DNA of 64,000 nucleotides. Source: Pontederia crassipes. Its lineage: Eukaryota > Streptophyta > Magnoliopsida > Commelinales > Pontederiaceae. The translations under genes and the position numbers were made by a program. The notes under the pieces were generated by a model that searched no databases, was not told where the DNA came from, and saw only the letters and a program-made list of their open reading frames with translations. The stretch is taken from positions 50,562,917 through 50,626,916 of the forward strand of contig CM060189.1 in NCBI GenBank assembly GCA_030549335.1, written 5' to 3'. This document shows, piece after piece, positions 10,540-20,910 of this stretch. Positions within the stretch are counted from its first letter, which is position 1. The number at the start of each line of letters is the position of its first letter.

Positions 10540-13500
10540 TAATAACAGAAGTTGGATTATATTTTATAGCCTATATATTTTATAGCCGGTCCCAAGCCCG
10601 GATAAAGGAGGAGGATTGTGTTAGGCCCCGACAGCCAACATAAAATCATGTCGAATCTTATGAACATGGATCAACGAATATATTATGTTAATGCTAGGTC
10701 GTTACCCGTAAGTAACGCGCTGTACAGCTCGGGTACAGTGATAAGAGAGCAAGAGCCGCTGCATCCTCGCCTGAATGCAGTGTTAAATGAGCAAGGGCTA
10801 CCGCACTCTAATGGACGGAGGCGGTTAAAGAAGCTAGTTCATGAGACTAAGGTCAGATTAGGTTCTTGGAACATTGGGACATTGAATGGGAAGCGCCTCG
10901 AGGTGGCACAAGTAATGGACCAACGTAAGATTAGTATCTTATGCTTGCAAGAAACTAGATGGGTGGGAGAGGGAAGTAAAGAGATTAGGTTAAATGGTTC
11001 CAAACTTTGGTACACAGGTAAGGTAAATGGAAGGAATGGTGTTGGTATTATCGCGGATGCAGAATGGAGGAAGAATGTTGTGGAAGTTAAAAGGATTGAG
11101 GATCGAATCATATCTGTGAAAGTAATTGTTGGAAAGGAGACTATGAACATTATTAGTGCATATGCACCCCAAGTAGGAGCAGAATCACATCTCAAGGAGA
11201 AGTTTTGGGCAGATATGGAGGGTTTGATTGAAAGTATACCAATAACCAAAAAAGTTTATATTGGGGGAGACCTTAATGGACATGTTGGTAAAGAGGCAGG
11301 ACCACATGCAAGGGTTCATGGTGGTTTTGGTTTTGGGGAGTTGAATAAGGAAGGACAAACTATTATTGATTTTTCTTTAGCATACGACCTTAAGATTATC
11401 AACACTTGTTTTAGAAAGAGAGAGGAACATTTAATCACATACAAAAGTGGAACTCATAGGTCTCAAATCGATTTTTTCTTGACAAGAAATACTGATAAAA
11501 GACGTTGTACTAATTGCAAAGTAATTCCTGGACATGGGGTGACTACACAACATAGATTGTTAGTTCTTGATATGCAAATAAAATGTATAAAACCAAAATC
11601 CCGAACAGTTTTTGATCGAAAGATCAAGTGGTGGCAGTTAAAAGGGGAGAAGCGAGAGACTTTTAGAAGTAAGTTATTAGAGGAAAGTGTGTGGGAGTTA
11701 GAAGGAGATGCTAGTATCATGTGGAGGAATGTGGCAAAAAAGGTTGAAATGGTTGCTAAAGCCATTTTAGGAGAATCAAAAGGTTTTGGACCACGAGATA
11801 AGGAGACTTGGTGGTGGAATGAGGAGGTCCAAGAAAAGGTGCGTAATAAGAAGAATTGTTTCAAGGCGATACACTTGGACAATAGTTCTGACAATTGGGA
11901 AAAGTATCGTTTGGCGAAAAGGGAGGCTAAGAAGGCAGTTAGTGATGCTCGTGCTAAAGCATATGAGGGGTTTTATAAGGAGTTAGGGACAAAGGCTGGT
12001 GAACAAAGGATTTACAAGATTGCAAGGAATAAAGAGAAGGAGTCGAGAGATTTGGATCAAGTAAGATGCATAAAAAATGAAGTTGGCAAGGTTTTAGTTA
12101 CTGAAGGAGATATTAAGAACAGATGGGAAGAGTATTTCTATAAGCTATTTAATGATGGATGTGAAGGTTCCCGTTGTGATTTGGAGGACTTGACAGTTAG
12201 CGAATGTGAACTTAATAGGTCATTTTATCGTAGAATTAGAGTCTCGGAGGTTAGCGAAGCTCTTAAGAAAATGGAGAATGGTAAAGCCGTTGGACCGGAT
12301 GGTATACCGATTGAAGTTTGGAAATGTTTAGGAGAAAAAGGTGTGTTGTGGTTATGTAAACTATTTAATGAGATTTTACGGTCGAAAAAGATGCCTGATG
12401 ATTGGAGATTAAGTACATTAGTTCCTATTTACAAAAATAAAGGGGATATTCAGAATTGTGCAAATTATAGAGGGATTAAACTTATGAGTCACACTATGAA
12501 ATTATGGGAAAAAGTGATTGAGCATAGATTGAGAACGGATACTAGTATTTCTGAGAGACAATTTGGGTTCATGCCAGGAAGATCCACTACAGAGGCGATT
12601 TATTTATTAAGGGGGATGATGGAAAAGTATCGAAGTAGGAGAAGAGACTTACATATGGCTTTCATTGACTTAGAGAAGGCGTATGATCGGGTACCAAGGG
12701 ATGTACTTTGGAAAGCCTTGCAAAAGAAGAGGGTGAATGTTGCCTACATTAAGGTAATACAAGATATGTACGATGGGGCATTGACTAGGGTTAGGACACC
12801 CGGAGGTGAGACAACTGAATTTCCTATAGGAATTGGCCTACATCAAGGATCAGCTTTAAGCCCGTATCTATTTAACTTAGTTATCGATGCTATAACCGAG
12901 AGTATCACAGAGGCGGTACCTAAGTGCATGCTATTTGCGGATGATATAGTACTTTTAGCGGATTCAAGAGAAGAGATTAATACAAAATTGGAAATATGGA
13001 GAAATACGTTGGAGTCAAAAGGTTTTCGTTTAAGTAGGAATAAAACAGAATATATGCATAGCAATTTCACAAATAAACAACTTAGAGACGATTTGAAAGT
13101 TAGGTTAGGGGAGGATATAATTCCTCAAGTGACAAAGTTTAAATATTTAGGATCAATTGTAAGACAAGATGGTGAGATTGATGACGATGTTAATCATAGA
13201 ATTCAAGCTGGTTGGTGTAAGTGGAGGAAAGCCACTGGAGTTCTTTGTGATAGAAAAGTACCCAACAAAGTTAAAGGAAAATTCTATCGTACTGCTATAA
13301 GGCCAGCAGTGTTATATGGCAGTGAATGTTGGGCTATGAAGGGACAACATGAACGTAAAGTGGGGGTAGCCGAAATGAGGATGTTGAGATGGATGTGTGG
13401 TCATACAAGATTAGATAAGATTAGGAATGACCATATACGTGAACGAGTCGGAGTGGCTCCTATTAGTGAGAAAATGGTAGAGAATCGCTTGAGATGGTTT

Positions 13501-13754
13501 GGTCATGTTCAGAGAAGACCATTAGATGCGCCAGTAAGAAGAGTAAATCAAATAATCTGGAGTCCGATTAAAAGAGGGAGAGGGAGGCCAAGGCGGACAT
13601 TTGGCGAACTAATAGAGCAAGATCTATTGGTGAATAATATACCGAAAGGTTTGGTTACTAATAGAGCGGAATGGCGTCGTATGATCCATGTAGCCGACCC
13701 CACCTAGTGGGATAAGGCTTTGTTGTTGTTGTTGTAATAACAGAAGTTGGATTA
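10540..13754 (+). mobile_element. Full-length RTE-clade LINE with 19-20 bp target-site duplication
   Basis: The element body is about 10560-13734. It is flanked by identical taataacagaagttggatta copies at 10540-10559 and 13735-13754. It has a short 5' leader (about 90 bp), one long open reading frame, and a 3' end made of TTG repeats instead of poly(A). A single endonuclease-RT ORF and a short-repeat tail are hallmarks of the RTE clade, unlike plant L1 elements with two ORFs and poly(A). The intact frame and perfect duplication point to a recent insertion. It sits in unremarkable DNA downstream of the translocator pseudogene. Four smaller copies of the same family occur elsewhere in the window. 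Confidence 0.95.
10648..13707 (+). CDS. RTE LINE endonuclease-reverse transcriptase, intact
   Basis: A 1019-residue protein from the first ATG (10648); the frame is open slightly further upstream but without an ATG. The N-terminal apurinic-type endonuclease shows SWNIGTLNGKR (about residue 73), LQETRW (about 101), GGDLNGHVGK (about 206) and HRSQIDFFL (about 270). The reverse transcriptase shows GKAVGPDGIP, NYRGIKLMS, QFGFMPGRST, MAFIDLEKAYDRVP (about 671), GLHQGSALSP and the catalytic FADD (about 763-766). The C-terminal region has YGSECWAMK and LRWFGHVQRRP, typical of RTE-type proteins. The endonuclease nicks target DNA and the RT copies the element RNA onto it (target-primed reverse transcription). 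No stop or frameshift interrupts the frame and all catalytic motifs are visible, so the copy is potentially active. The stop codon lies inside the conserved 3' end shared by all copies in the window. Confidence 0.96.
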   Translation: MSNLMNMDQRIYYVNARSLPVSNALYSSGTVIREQEPLHPRLNAVLNEQGLPHSNGRRRLKKLVHETKVRLGSWNIGTLNGKRLEVAQVMDQRKISILCLQETRWVGEGSKEIRLNGSKLWYTGKVNGRNGVGIIADAEWRKNVVEVKRIEDRIISVKVIVGKETMNIISAYAPQVGAESHLKEKFWADMEGLIESIPITKKVYIGGDLNGHVGKEAGPHARVHGGFGFGELNKEGQTIIDFSLAYDLKIINTCFRKREEHLITYKSGTHRSQIDFFLTRNTDKRRCTNCKVIPGHGVTTQHRLLVLDMQIKCIKPKSRTVFDRKIKWWQLKGEKRETFRSKLLEESVWELEGDASIMWRNVAKKVEMVAKAILGESKGFGPRDKETWWWNEEVQEKVRNKKNCFKAIHLDNSSDNWEKYRLAKREAKKAVSDARAKAYEGFYKELGTKAGEQRIYKIARNKEKESRDLDQVRCIKNEVGKVLVTEGDIKNRWEEYFYKLFNDGCEGSRCDLEDLTVSECELNRSFYRRIRVSEVSEALKKMENGKAVGPDGIPIEVWKCLGEKGVLWLCKLFNEILRSKKMPDDWRLSTLVPIYKNKGDIQNCANYRGIKLMSHTMKLWEKVIEHRLRTDTSISERQFGFMPGRSTTEAIYLLRGMMEKYRSRRRDLHMAFIDLEKAYDRVPRDVLWKALQKKRVNVAYIKVIQDMYDGALTRVRTPGGETTEFPIGIGLHQGSALSPYLFNLVIDAITESITEAVPKCMLFADDIVLLADSREEINTKLEIWRNTLESKGFRLSRNKTEYMHSNFTNKQLRDDLKVRLGEDIIPQVTKFKYLGSIVRQDGEIDDDVNHRIQAGWCKWRKATGVLCDRKVPNKVKGKFYRTAIRPAVLYGSECWAMKGQHERKVGVAEMRMLRWMCGHTRLDKIRNDHIRERVGVAPISEKMVENRLRWFGHVQRRPLDAPVRRVNQIIWSPIKRGRGRPRRTFGELIEQDLLVNNIPKGLVTNRAEWRRMIHVADPT

Positions 13755-13955
13755 CATGGAGTTGAAGCTCCAGTAACAAAAGAATAAGGAAGGACATATA
13801 AGACATCCGTTGAAATCAGAAAGGAAAAAAAAGAAGGGGAGACTCATTTTGTTCTTCACGGGAACAAATGAGACCCTCTCTGGTGAGCACATATATATTT
13901 GACAACAGTACAAAAAAGAAACAAAAATGGAGTTCACTCTGCTCATCCACAAGTG

Positions 13956-14170
13956 CTAGGATTGATACGCCGGCCGCATTGTTTTCATCTTCGTCCCATC
14001 CAGATAAGCCTCGTCCACATGGAGGAGGCCTTGGGGCTTGACAGGCAGGGGGCTCTCGTCGAACCATGCGTGCTCGATTGCAGCCTGTGCTGTGAGCCTC
14101 TGCTCCGGGTCATAATTGAGGAGGCCTTCCAGAAAGTGATATCCGTCTTGCCGTAATGTTTTTGAAATAG
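13956..14170 (-). pseudogene. Fragment of a cyclin-dependent-kinase-like protein kinase C-terminus
   Basis: On the minus strand the sequence reads RQDGYHFLEGLLNYDPEQRL followed by TAQAAIEHAWFDESPLPVK. This matches the end of CDK-type kinase domains (family pattern LL.YDP..R.TA..AL.H.WF...PLP), as in CDKG/CDK11-like kinases. Only this last portion is present: no ATP-binding loop, catalytic HRD or DFG motif lies nearby. It is probably a captured or left-over exon piece, not an expressed gene. It is more GC-rich than its surroundings. Confidence 0.7.
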
Positions 14171-14459
14171 TGAGATTAAATGCGAGCTTAGTTACCATCT
14201 CAATGTCACTATCTTAAAATATTTTTGTTGGAACAAAATTTTTATTCTCTAATTAATTATATTTTGATGATACAATCTTTTTTTAGTTAGAGTTGTATTT
14301 AAAATATCAAAAAAGATTAAGTAGTAATGAGTTATTTTATGCACTAAACTTAAAATTAATATTTAAAAACTTTTTATTAATATCTCGACAAATATGTTCT
14401 ATAGATAGTCTTGACTTTCTAACAAATAAAAAATCACCTCATTTCCATAATAGTGTGAA

Positions 14460-15400
14460 AAGTTACATGCAAAGTAGTGCAAGGTGGACGATCATCCAAT
14501 CTACTAAACCAGTAGACCGATTAGATAAATCGGTTGATTAGTTAGCATGGAAAATGCGCAAATCAAATCATATTTGAATATTGGTCGACTGGTTGGAGCC
14601 AATGGTCAACTGGTGACATAAGTGTTCATGTCGGATGAAGTTAAAATAGTGAGCGATCAATTGGTAGTCCAACCGGTCGGTAATCGATCAATCGGTGAGT
14701 GAAAAAGTTTGACCATTGAGCTTTCGATGGCTATGAGAAACAGTCGATTAGTGAGCAGACCAATCTGCATGCAAAATGTAGAGTAAGTGTCTTGTTTCGA
14801 CCCAAACTATAGGGAATGAGCCCAAATGGATAAATGGAATTTAGAAGGCTATAAAAGGATTTCCAAAAAAATTCATCAAGACTTTTGAAGAAATGCGGAA
14901 AAGCACTTGTGAAGTCCATTTATTCTCTAAAATTGCAAATCTTCTTTTCTCGTGTGAGCTTTTAATTTGTAAAAAGAGATTGGCGAAATGTGATAGCGCC
15001 TTTGTATATATGGTAAGCTACTAAGTGATAAGAGGTTGTGTCTTACCTCTTGAGCAAGTGGAAGCTTACGAGTAATAGAGATGTGCCCTACCTCTCAAAG
15101 TGGAGAAAATGTTAAAGTTATAACGTATTTCATCTTTGCCTCATTTGGAATGAAGTGTTAGTGGAATTTTTTACACATCCGATCAACAAACAATTGTGCA
15201 TCTTATTCATCTTTCTCTCGCCCTTTCTTTCCTACTCTATTATGCATGTGATTTGATTACTATTATACTATTATATTGGTTTAAAGTTTAATGAATCAAT
15301 TTTAAGCTTTGGTGATAATTTTCATAAAATTGATATTTTTTATTTAATATAAATTCACTCCCTCTCCCTCTTGGTGCCTTGTGATCTAACATTGCCATTT
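14460..15400 (+). mobile_element. Probable LTR remnant of a copia element (fossil)
   Basis: The stretch holds many tcgactggt / ccgatcgg-type short motifs. It ends in aattcactccctctccctct followed by tggtgccttgtgatc, which resembles the end of SIRE-type copia LTRs in many plants. There are no clear borders and no coding part. Old and broken; the family assignment is weak. Confidence 0.35.
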
Positions 15401-16111
15401 TGCTAATTTTGAATATCCAACAAGAAGACTTGTGTATATGTTCTAACACTACTTTTATTCTTGAATATGATCTTTTACTAAATGACAATCAAACAAATAA
15501 TAGCATAATTAAACTTAAATAGTAATAACTACAATATATCTCATAGGAAAGTGGAATACATTCTATAAGAAAAGAAAGTCATTGAATTCATCAAAAACTT
15601 ATTGGTTGAACTTGAATTTAGCATTACACCTCAACACAGAAGAAACTTGTATGCTTATAATGCTTTAAAAAAAAGAAAGATAAAAGAGTTAAAGCCACAT
15701 TGCTGAGATGCATGAAAAATTTCTTAATGTGTGAATATGAGATGCATGAGATTGGCAAAGCCACATGAGATGCTTTCATGAAAATGTTTACAAGTGTATC
15801 CACTACGAAGTTGAAATTACTCAATACTAAGTTTGATTCAACGAAATCACAATATGATACAACATTTGCAAGAATTATTAAACATGATTTGCTAGTAAAA
15901 AAGTATAGTTATTCCACTTACTGGTTAGCAACAATTGTAGTCTATAATTTGGCCCCACTTGGGGTCAAATGGTTTTGAACTTTCCAATAATGGCAACATC
16001 AAAAATTTTAATGATGTAGCACGCCATCTGAAAGAGGAGAGCTTTGACGTAGCCAAAGCCTTTGGTCAAGCATATGTTGTAGAGTCCAATAAGAAAGGAA
16101 TATGTAAAAGT
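15401..16111. other. No gene recognised
   Basis: AT-rich sequence, probably more degraded retroelement. No domain-bearing reading frame was found on either strand. Confidence 0.5.
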
Positions 16112-17125
16112 CAATGTTATTAAAATCAGACCGTACTGGATGCTTTAACCGGTTCAACCGTGAACCAATGCTTGGTCTAGTCCGATTCGACATTAAAACC
16201 ATTTTAGTCATTGAACCGGCCAAAAACCGATTGAACTAGAAAAAATTGGTGAACCAGGTGAACTGTCCAAGAACCAGTTCAAGATATTTTAAAAAAAAGT
16301 CAATTTAAATATAAAGAAGTTAAAAAAATGGAAGGATTTTTTTAAAATATATATAAGAGGAAAGACGTGATCATATGTTAAAAACAAAATTAGAAAGGGA
16401 AAAGTAAATATAGAAAGATAATTAATAGGGAGAGAAAATGATAATTGAGCAGAATTAGGATGGAAAAAAATAAATATATAAAGATTTAATAGGGAGAGAA
16501 AATGATAATTGAAGAACATGAATTATTAGAGGAGATGATTAGGGGAGAAGAATTTGAAATTAAAGGAAAATGAAGAATTCGGTGGAGAAGAAATAAAGAA
16601 TGAAGAAAAGAAATTAAATAAACTAAAAAAATGAAAAAATAATAATGATTTGAGATAAAATATATTATAATAATAATGTAATGAGTTTTAAATGTATTAT
16701 AATAATAATGTTTGAAAAAGTATTAAATTTTTTAAATGTAATAAGTAAAAAAAGAATAAATTTGCAAAAAGGAGCAACACAAAATGAAAATAAAAAGGAT
16801 GAATAAATGAAAATAAATATGAACCAACAATTTTAAAAGTGAATGAGATATAAATAATTAGCATAACAAATATTATATAAATAATAAAAATCTAATAATG
16901 TATCAATTATGATAACTTAAGATAGCTTAAACTTATAAAATATAATAAATAATAATTTTATACTAATTTATTATTATTAGTAGTATGATATATTATATAA
17001 TATATTAATTTATATATATATATTCAAAATTATAATATTATTTTAATAAAATTCAATCGAATTTGATTGTACGATCCAATAAGAAGTCCAGTCCGATTAT
17101 GAATTGGTAAAATTTTACAACATAA
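16112..17125. mobile_element. Non-autonomous DNA-transposon-like element, family with caatgttattaaaatcagacc end
   Basis: The left end, aatgttattaaaatcagacc, is followed by accggttcaaccg-type sequence and then 800 bp of A-rich filler. The right end (about 17086-17125) reads roughly as its inverted complement (tgttgtaaaattttacc). Flanking taaaagtc and taaaaggc could be an imperfect 8-bp target duplication, which would fit hAT. Related ends occur near 38705 (inverted) and 54500. There is no coding capacity. Superfamily is uncertain. Confidence 0.45.
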
Positions 17126-18600
17126 AAGGCTACACAATGACAAGGATAAACGTAGAGATTCACTTGACTTTCACGTACTCAGAGTCATCCCAGAAGCATT
17201 ACTCAATCTTCTATAAAATACTTTTACGGAATATAAACAAGCGGAAGACTTTTTCAATGATAATAGCTAATAATTTATAATATTCAAAATGATTAAAATA
17301 TCGATAAGTTGACAATCCTAATAAATGCGGAAATAATAAAGACTAGACCACTCGATCTAGAACAAATATGCAACATATGTCCGTCACCGAATATAGCCAC
17401 CTGCAGAATCATCCTCTATTAAAACTCTCACCTGCACGGATTCAGGTACAGAGAAATATCTATGAGTATAAAAAATACTCAGTACGTAGGATCTACTAAA
17501 TAATCAATATGCTCAATCGAGAATAAGATAGGTTCAATGACGAGTCAATTGAGCAATCAATGCAATAATCAATTAACAATATAACGATTTATTAATATGA
17601 CAAATATATCAGGCTATGGTCAAAAGACCAATCAATAGCGACAATAATTAATAATTACCTGATCAATATGGTATTGTTCAATTTAACAGTAGAGCATTGG
17701 ATCGATGATTCAATTTAACAATAGGACAATAAAGCCATAGGAAGGATTAAGAAAAAGATCAAATGACCGATCAGTATTGATTTAACAATTAACAATATCA
17801 AAGATGCCTAAACATCATGGCACTATTCAATTTAATAATTTTTAATTCAATATCAATGATCATTGGTCAATAACAATTCAATTCAATTTAATGGGCAGAG
17901 GCAATGCCAGTCAACGCTAGTATCCAAATGATCATGATCTATTCAATTCAATACGATTTCAATCCAACTCAATTTGATTCAATTTTAATTCAATTCAATT
18001 CAATTTACAATATTCGGAGTTATCCAATTCAATGAAGAACGCTCGGTCAATTACGAGAAACTACATGTCTCTTTCATGTAGACCAGTGAGGGATCAGTGT
18101 CATGACAAGACACCCAATAATATAGCGCTAATAATTATTCGTGAATGGTGAGAGGCCATGACCAAACACATGACAACCATAGCTTCTCTAAAGGATGATG
18201 ACGTCTCAAACCTTTAGGTCCACTATCTATCCATTCAATTCAATTTAATAACAATATGGTCCGGGGATTTGGAGATAATCAGATAACATAGAGACCAAAC
18301 AACTTTTAGTTTTTATCTTGTTTACCTAAGACGTCTAACTTTTTATAATTTAATTTAGATGAAACAAGATCCAATCAGAAAGACTATTGGATCAGTATAT
18401 ATAAGATTGGATTTGATAACAAAATATGATCACATATGATGACGATATAATCTGATATGATGATTAAATATGATAAAAATATAATCAAGAATTATAGCAA
18501 TATGATTAGCACAATCAATAATAATTCAATCAACATATTGTAATCCAACAATAATAACAATAAGCCAATTATTAGAAAATTGATAATTAAAATAATTAAC
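17126..18600. other. AT-rich region with CAATT-type repeats, no gene
   Basis: From about 17860 to 18015 the sequence is built largely from irregular caattcaatt repeats. Elsewhere it resembles the non-coding part of a degraded retroelement. No protein-coding frame or RNA gene was found. Confidence 0.5.
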
Positions 18601-19440
18601 TAATAAAATAACTCCCAATTCTTCTTTCTTATATTTGTTTTTTTTTTATTTCTTTTCTCACTGGCCGAGAAATTTAATAAAATAAACTTCTTTCGTCGAA
18701 AAAATATTAATAAATGAAATCGGACATCCTCTCCGATTTTCATATTGCGCTAAAGTTAACCCCTTTTTTTTCGAAAACAAAATGTCCCACCAATTACCTC
18801 ACTTTTCTCTCTCCAATTTTCTTCCTTCCCCCGTAATCACCATCTTTTTTTACGCCTTCAATTCCTTCCCTTTTTTTTCTTCTTTTGTCTTTTGTCTTTC
18901 TCTCTATCTCTGTTCCTATTCGACAGAAAGCCTTTCCTTTCTTTTTTATTTATTTTCCTCTCTTACTTGTGTTGATTGGCCGCCAAATCATCTCTCTCCC
19001 GATGCTATTCTCTCTCCACCTCTTACGCCTCACCTAATCACCTCTTCTCTCAATCTCTTTCTCTCTCCCGATTTTGCGCCCAAGCAATGTTTGTATTCCT
19101 TTTTTTTTCCTTCAACGTCAAACGTGATTAATCTTTTTTATTTCCTCTCAATTCTTTTTATTTTCCTGAACGTAATTTTTTTTTCTTCGAGCAAAATTCC
19201 TTTTTCACTTCGGCCTAAGTAATCTTTTTTTTTCTACAGCATAGCCATCCCCTTTTTAATCTAACAGTAGCAATTCTAATAAAAATAATAAAAAAACCTA
19301 CGAATCACGTCTGACCATTCGACGCCGAATCATGCCTTGCCGTCATTGGACGTCACGACTCTATCGCCGGACATCGAGAACCAAAGAGGAGGAAACTTTT
19401 TTGACGGTCCGTCTTAAGAATTTATTTATAAAGCTCTACT
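18601..19440. other. Strand-asymmetric pyrimidine-rich region, no gene
   Basis: The plus strand is dominated by C and T for several hundred bases (18780-19220), which opens a long but low-complexity frame. A GC-richer segment with five CGN-type dyads (19310-19400) follows. It has the look of a retroelement LTR or leader, but no element could be assigned. Confidence 0.4.
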
Positions 19441-20580
19441 AGTATAATATTTTTGTTCTTTTAAGACATTTGGAAAATATAAATAAATATTTTTAGTCTC
19501 GGAAGGAAAAGTACAAGTCTTTTTATCCATGGTTACTTGATAAAAGTGATGTGTTTGTAGGTACGTTTGTTATTAATTTCTAATCTTTCGGTAAATCAGT
19601 AATAAAAAAAATGAGGTGTAATAATTATGAGATCTAATGAAAGTAGATGAGACTCTGAGAGTATATATTTTTAATGAAAGAATATAAAAATGAGGATGGT
19701 GAATCTATTAATGTAGCACGTAAAGTAGATGGTTTGACTAGTCATTACGACCACATCAATGAGGAGAGGGTTAGATTTGATGTTGATAATGATTTATATT
19801 ACAATGACTTTCTAGATTTGTCCAAAAAGAATTTTGTCCAAAGTTCTTGCCGATGGCAAGAACTTCGCCAACATTTTTTTTACTTTCTCACATATATATA
19901 TAATATTGTTTAATTTAATAGCATATATAATTATTTATTAATATAAAATTGTATTTGAATTTATTATATTAGTTAAATGAAATTAATGTAAAATTAACAT
20001 AATTGTATAACATATATATATTGATCTTATGAACTAAATTATCCAATTAAATATTATTTTTATTAATTATTTGTTATACTTTAATTAGTATTATAGTATA
20101 GTAAATTATTATTAATTAATATTTAATGTTAATAATAGTTATAAAACTATATTTTACATTATAATCAATTATAAGATAACTTAAAATAATATTTTCTATA
20201 TAAACATAAAATTATATTTTTAATTCTTACTTTTTAATCCAAACACCTATTAAACTTATCTATCAAAATAACTTTTTAAATTTCTATTATTACATTTTTC
20301 ATTCAAATATCAAATATAATTTTTTCTATCAAATTAATTAGTTCTCGAAAACTTACGTAAACTAAAAGTTCCTTATCCAAAAATAGCCTACAAGATTTTA
20401 GTATAATTGGGTAGAAAAAAAAGTACATACCAATGTGTCCGAACAAAAAATATTTATTAGTAATTTGCAAAATTGTGATGCAACATCTTAATTGTGCTCC
20501 ATCAATATATTTAATTGCCCAAAACAACAAGTGGAATTTGGTTTCCTATGGTGTACATTTTTTGCGTAACATTTTCTATC
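19441..20580. other. No gene recognised
   Basis: Very AT-rich intergenic sequence without a convincing coding frame, repeat border or RNA gene. Confidence 0.5.
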
Positions 20581-20586
20581 AGCGTG

Positions 20587-20910
20587 TAATATTATTCGCT
20601 CCGGACATCGAACCTCGTCATTTTATTAAAATGCATCACGTTTAAACAATGACATATCACCATATATACACAGTATCTTTCCCGTGAGGGATTAATCTAA
20701 GACATGTCTCATGCATTCTTTCCCCTTAAGAACTCAAGGTACTCGTTGAGTGATCGCACCCCACCATACACAGAAGTGTGATACTGTTTGCTCTAGACCT
20801 GCACGATTTTATCAAAATGCATCACATCTAAACAAGGACATATCACTATATATACTCATCATCTCTCTCATGACTTATACATGTAAAACTAATTCAAGAC
20901 ATGCTTCATA
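20587..20910. repeat. Two imperfect ~130-bp direct repeats
   Basis: 20587-20720 and 20777-20910 share gtgt.ata.t.tt.gctc, then tttat.aaaatgcatcac, taaacaa.gacatatcac and aagacatg.ttcat, with a period of about 190 bp. Similar sequence is common in plant transposon ends. No coding content. Confidence 0.7.

Noticed and set aside
10839-11894. Long antisense frames under the LINE ORF
   Set aside because: They mirror the intact RTE coding strand and show no homologous domain.
18782-19222. 146-codon open frame on the plus strand
   Set aside because: Pyrimidine-rich low-complexity DNA gives mostly Phe, Leu and Ser; no domain and no codon pattern of a gene.
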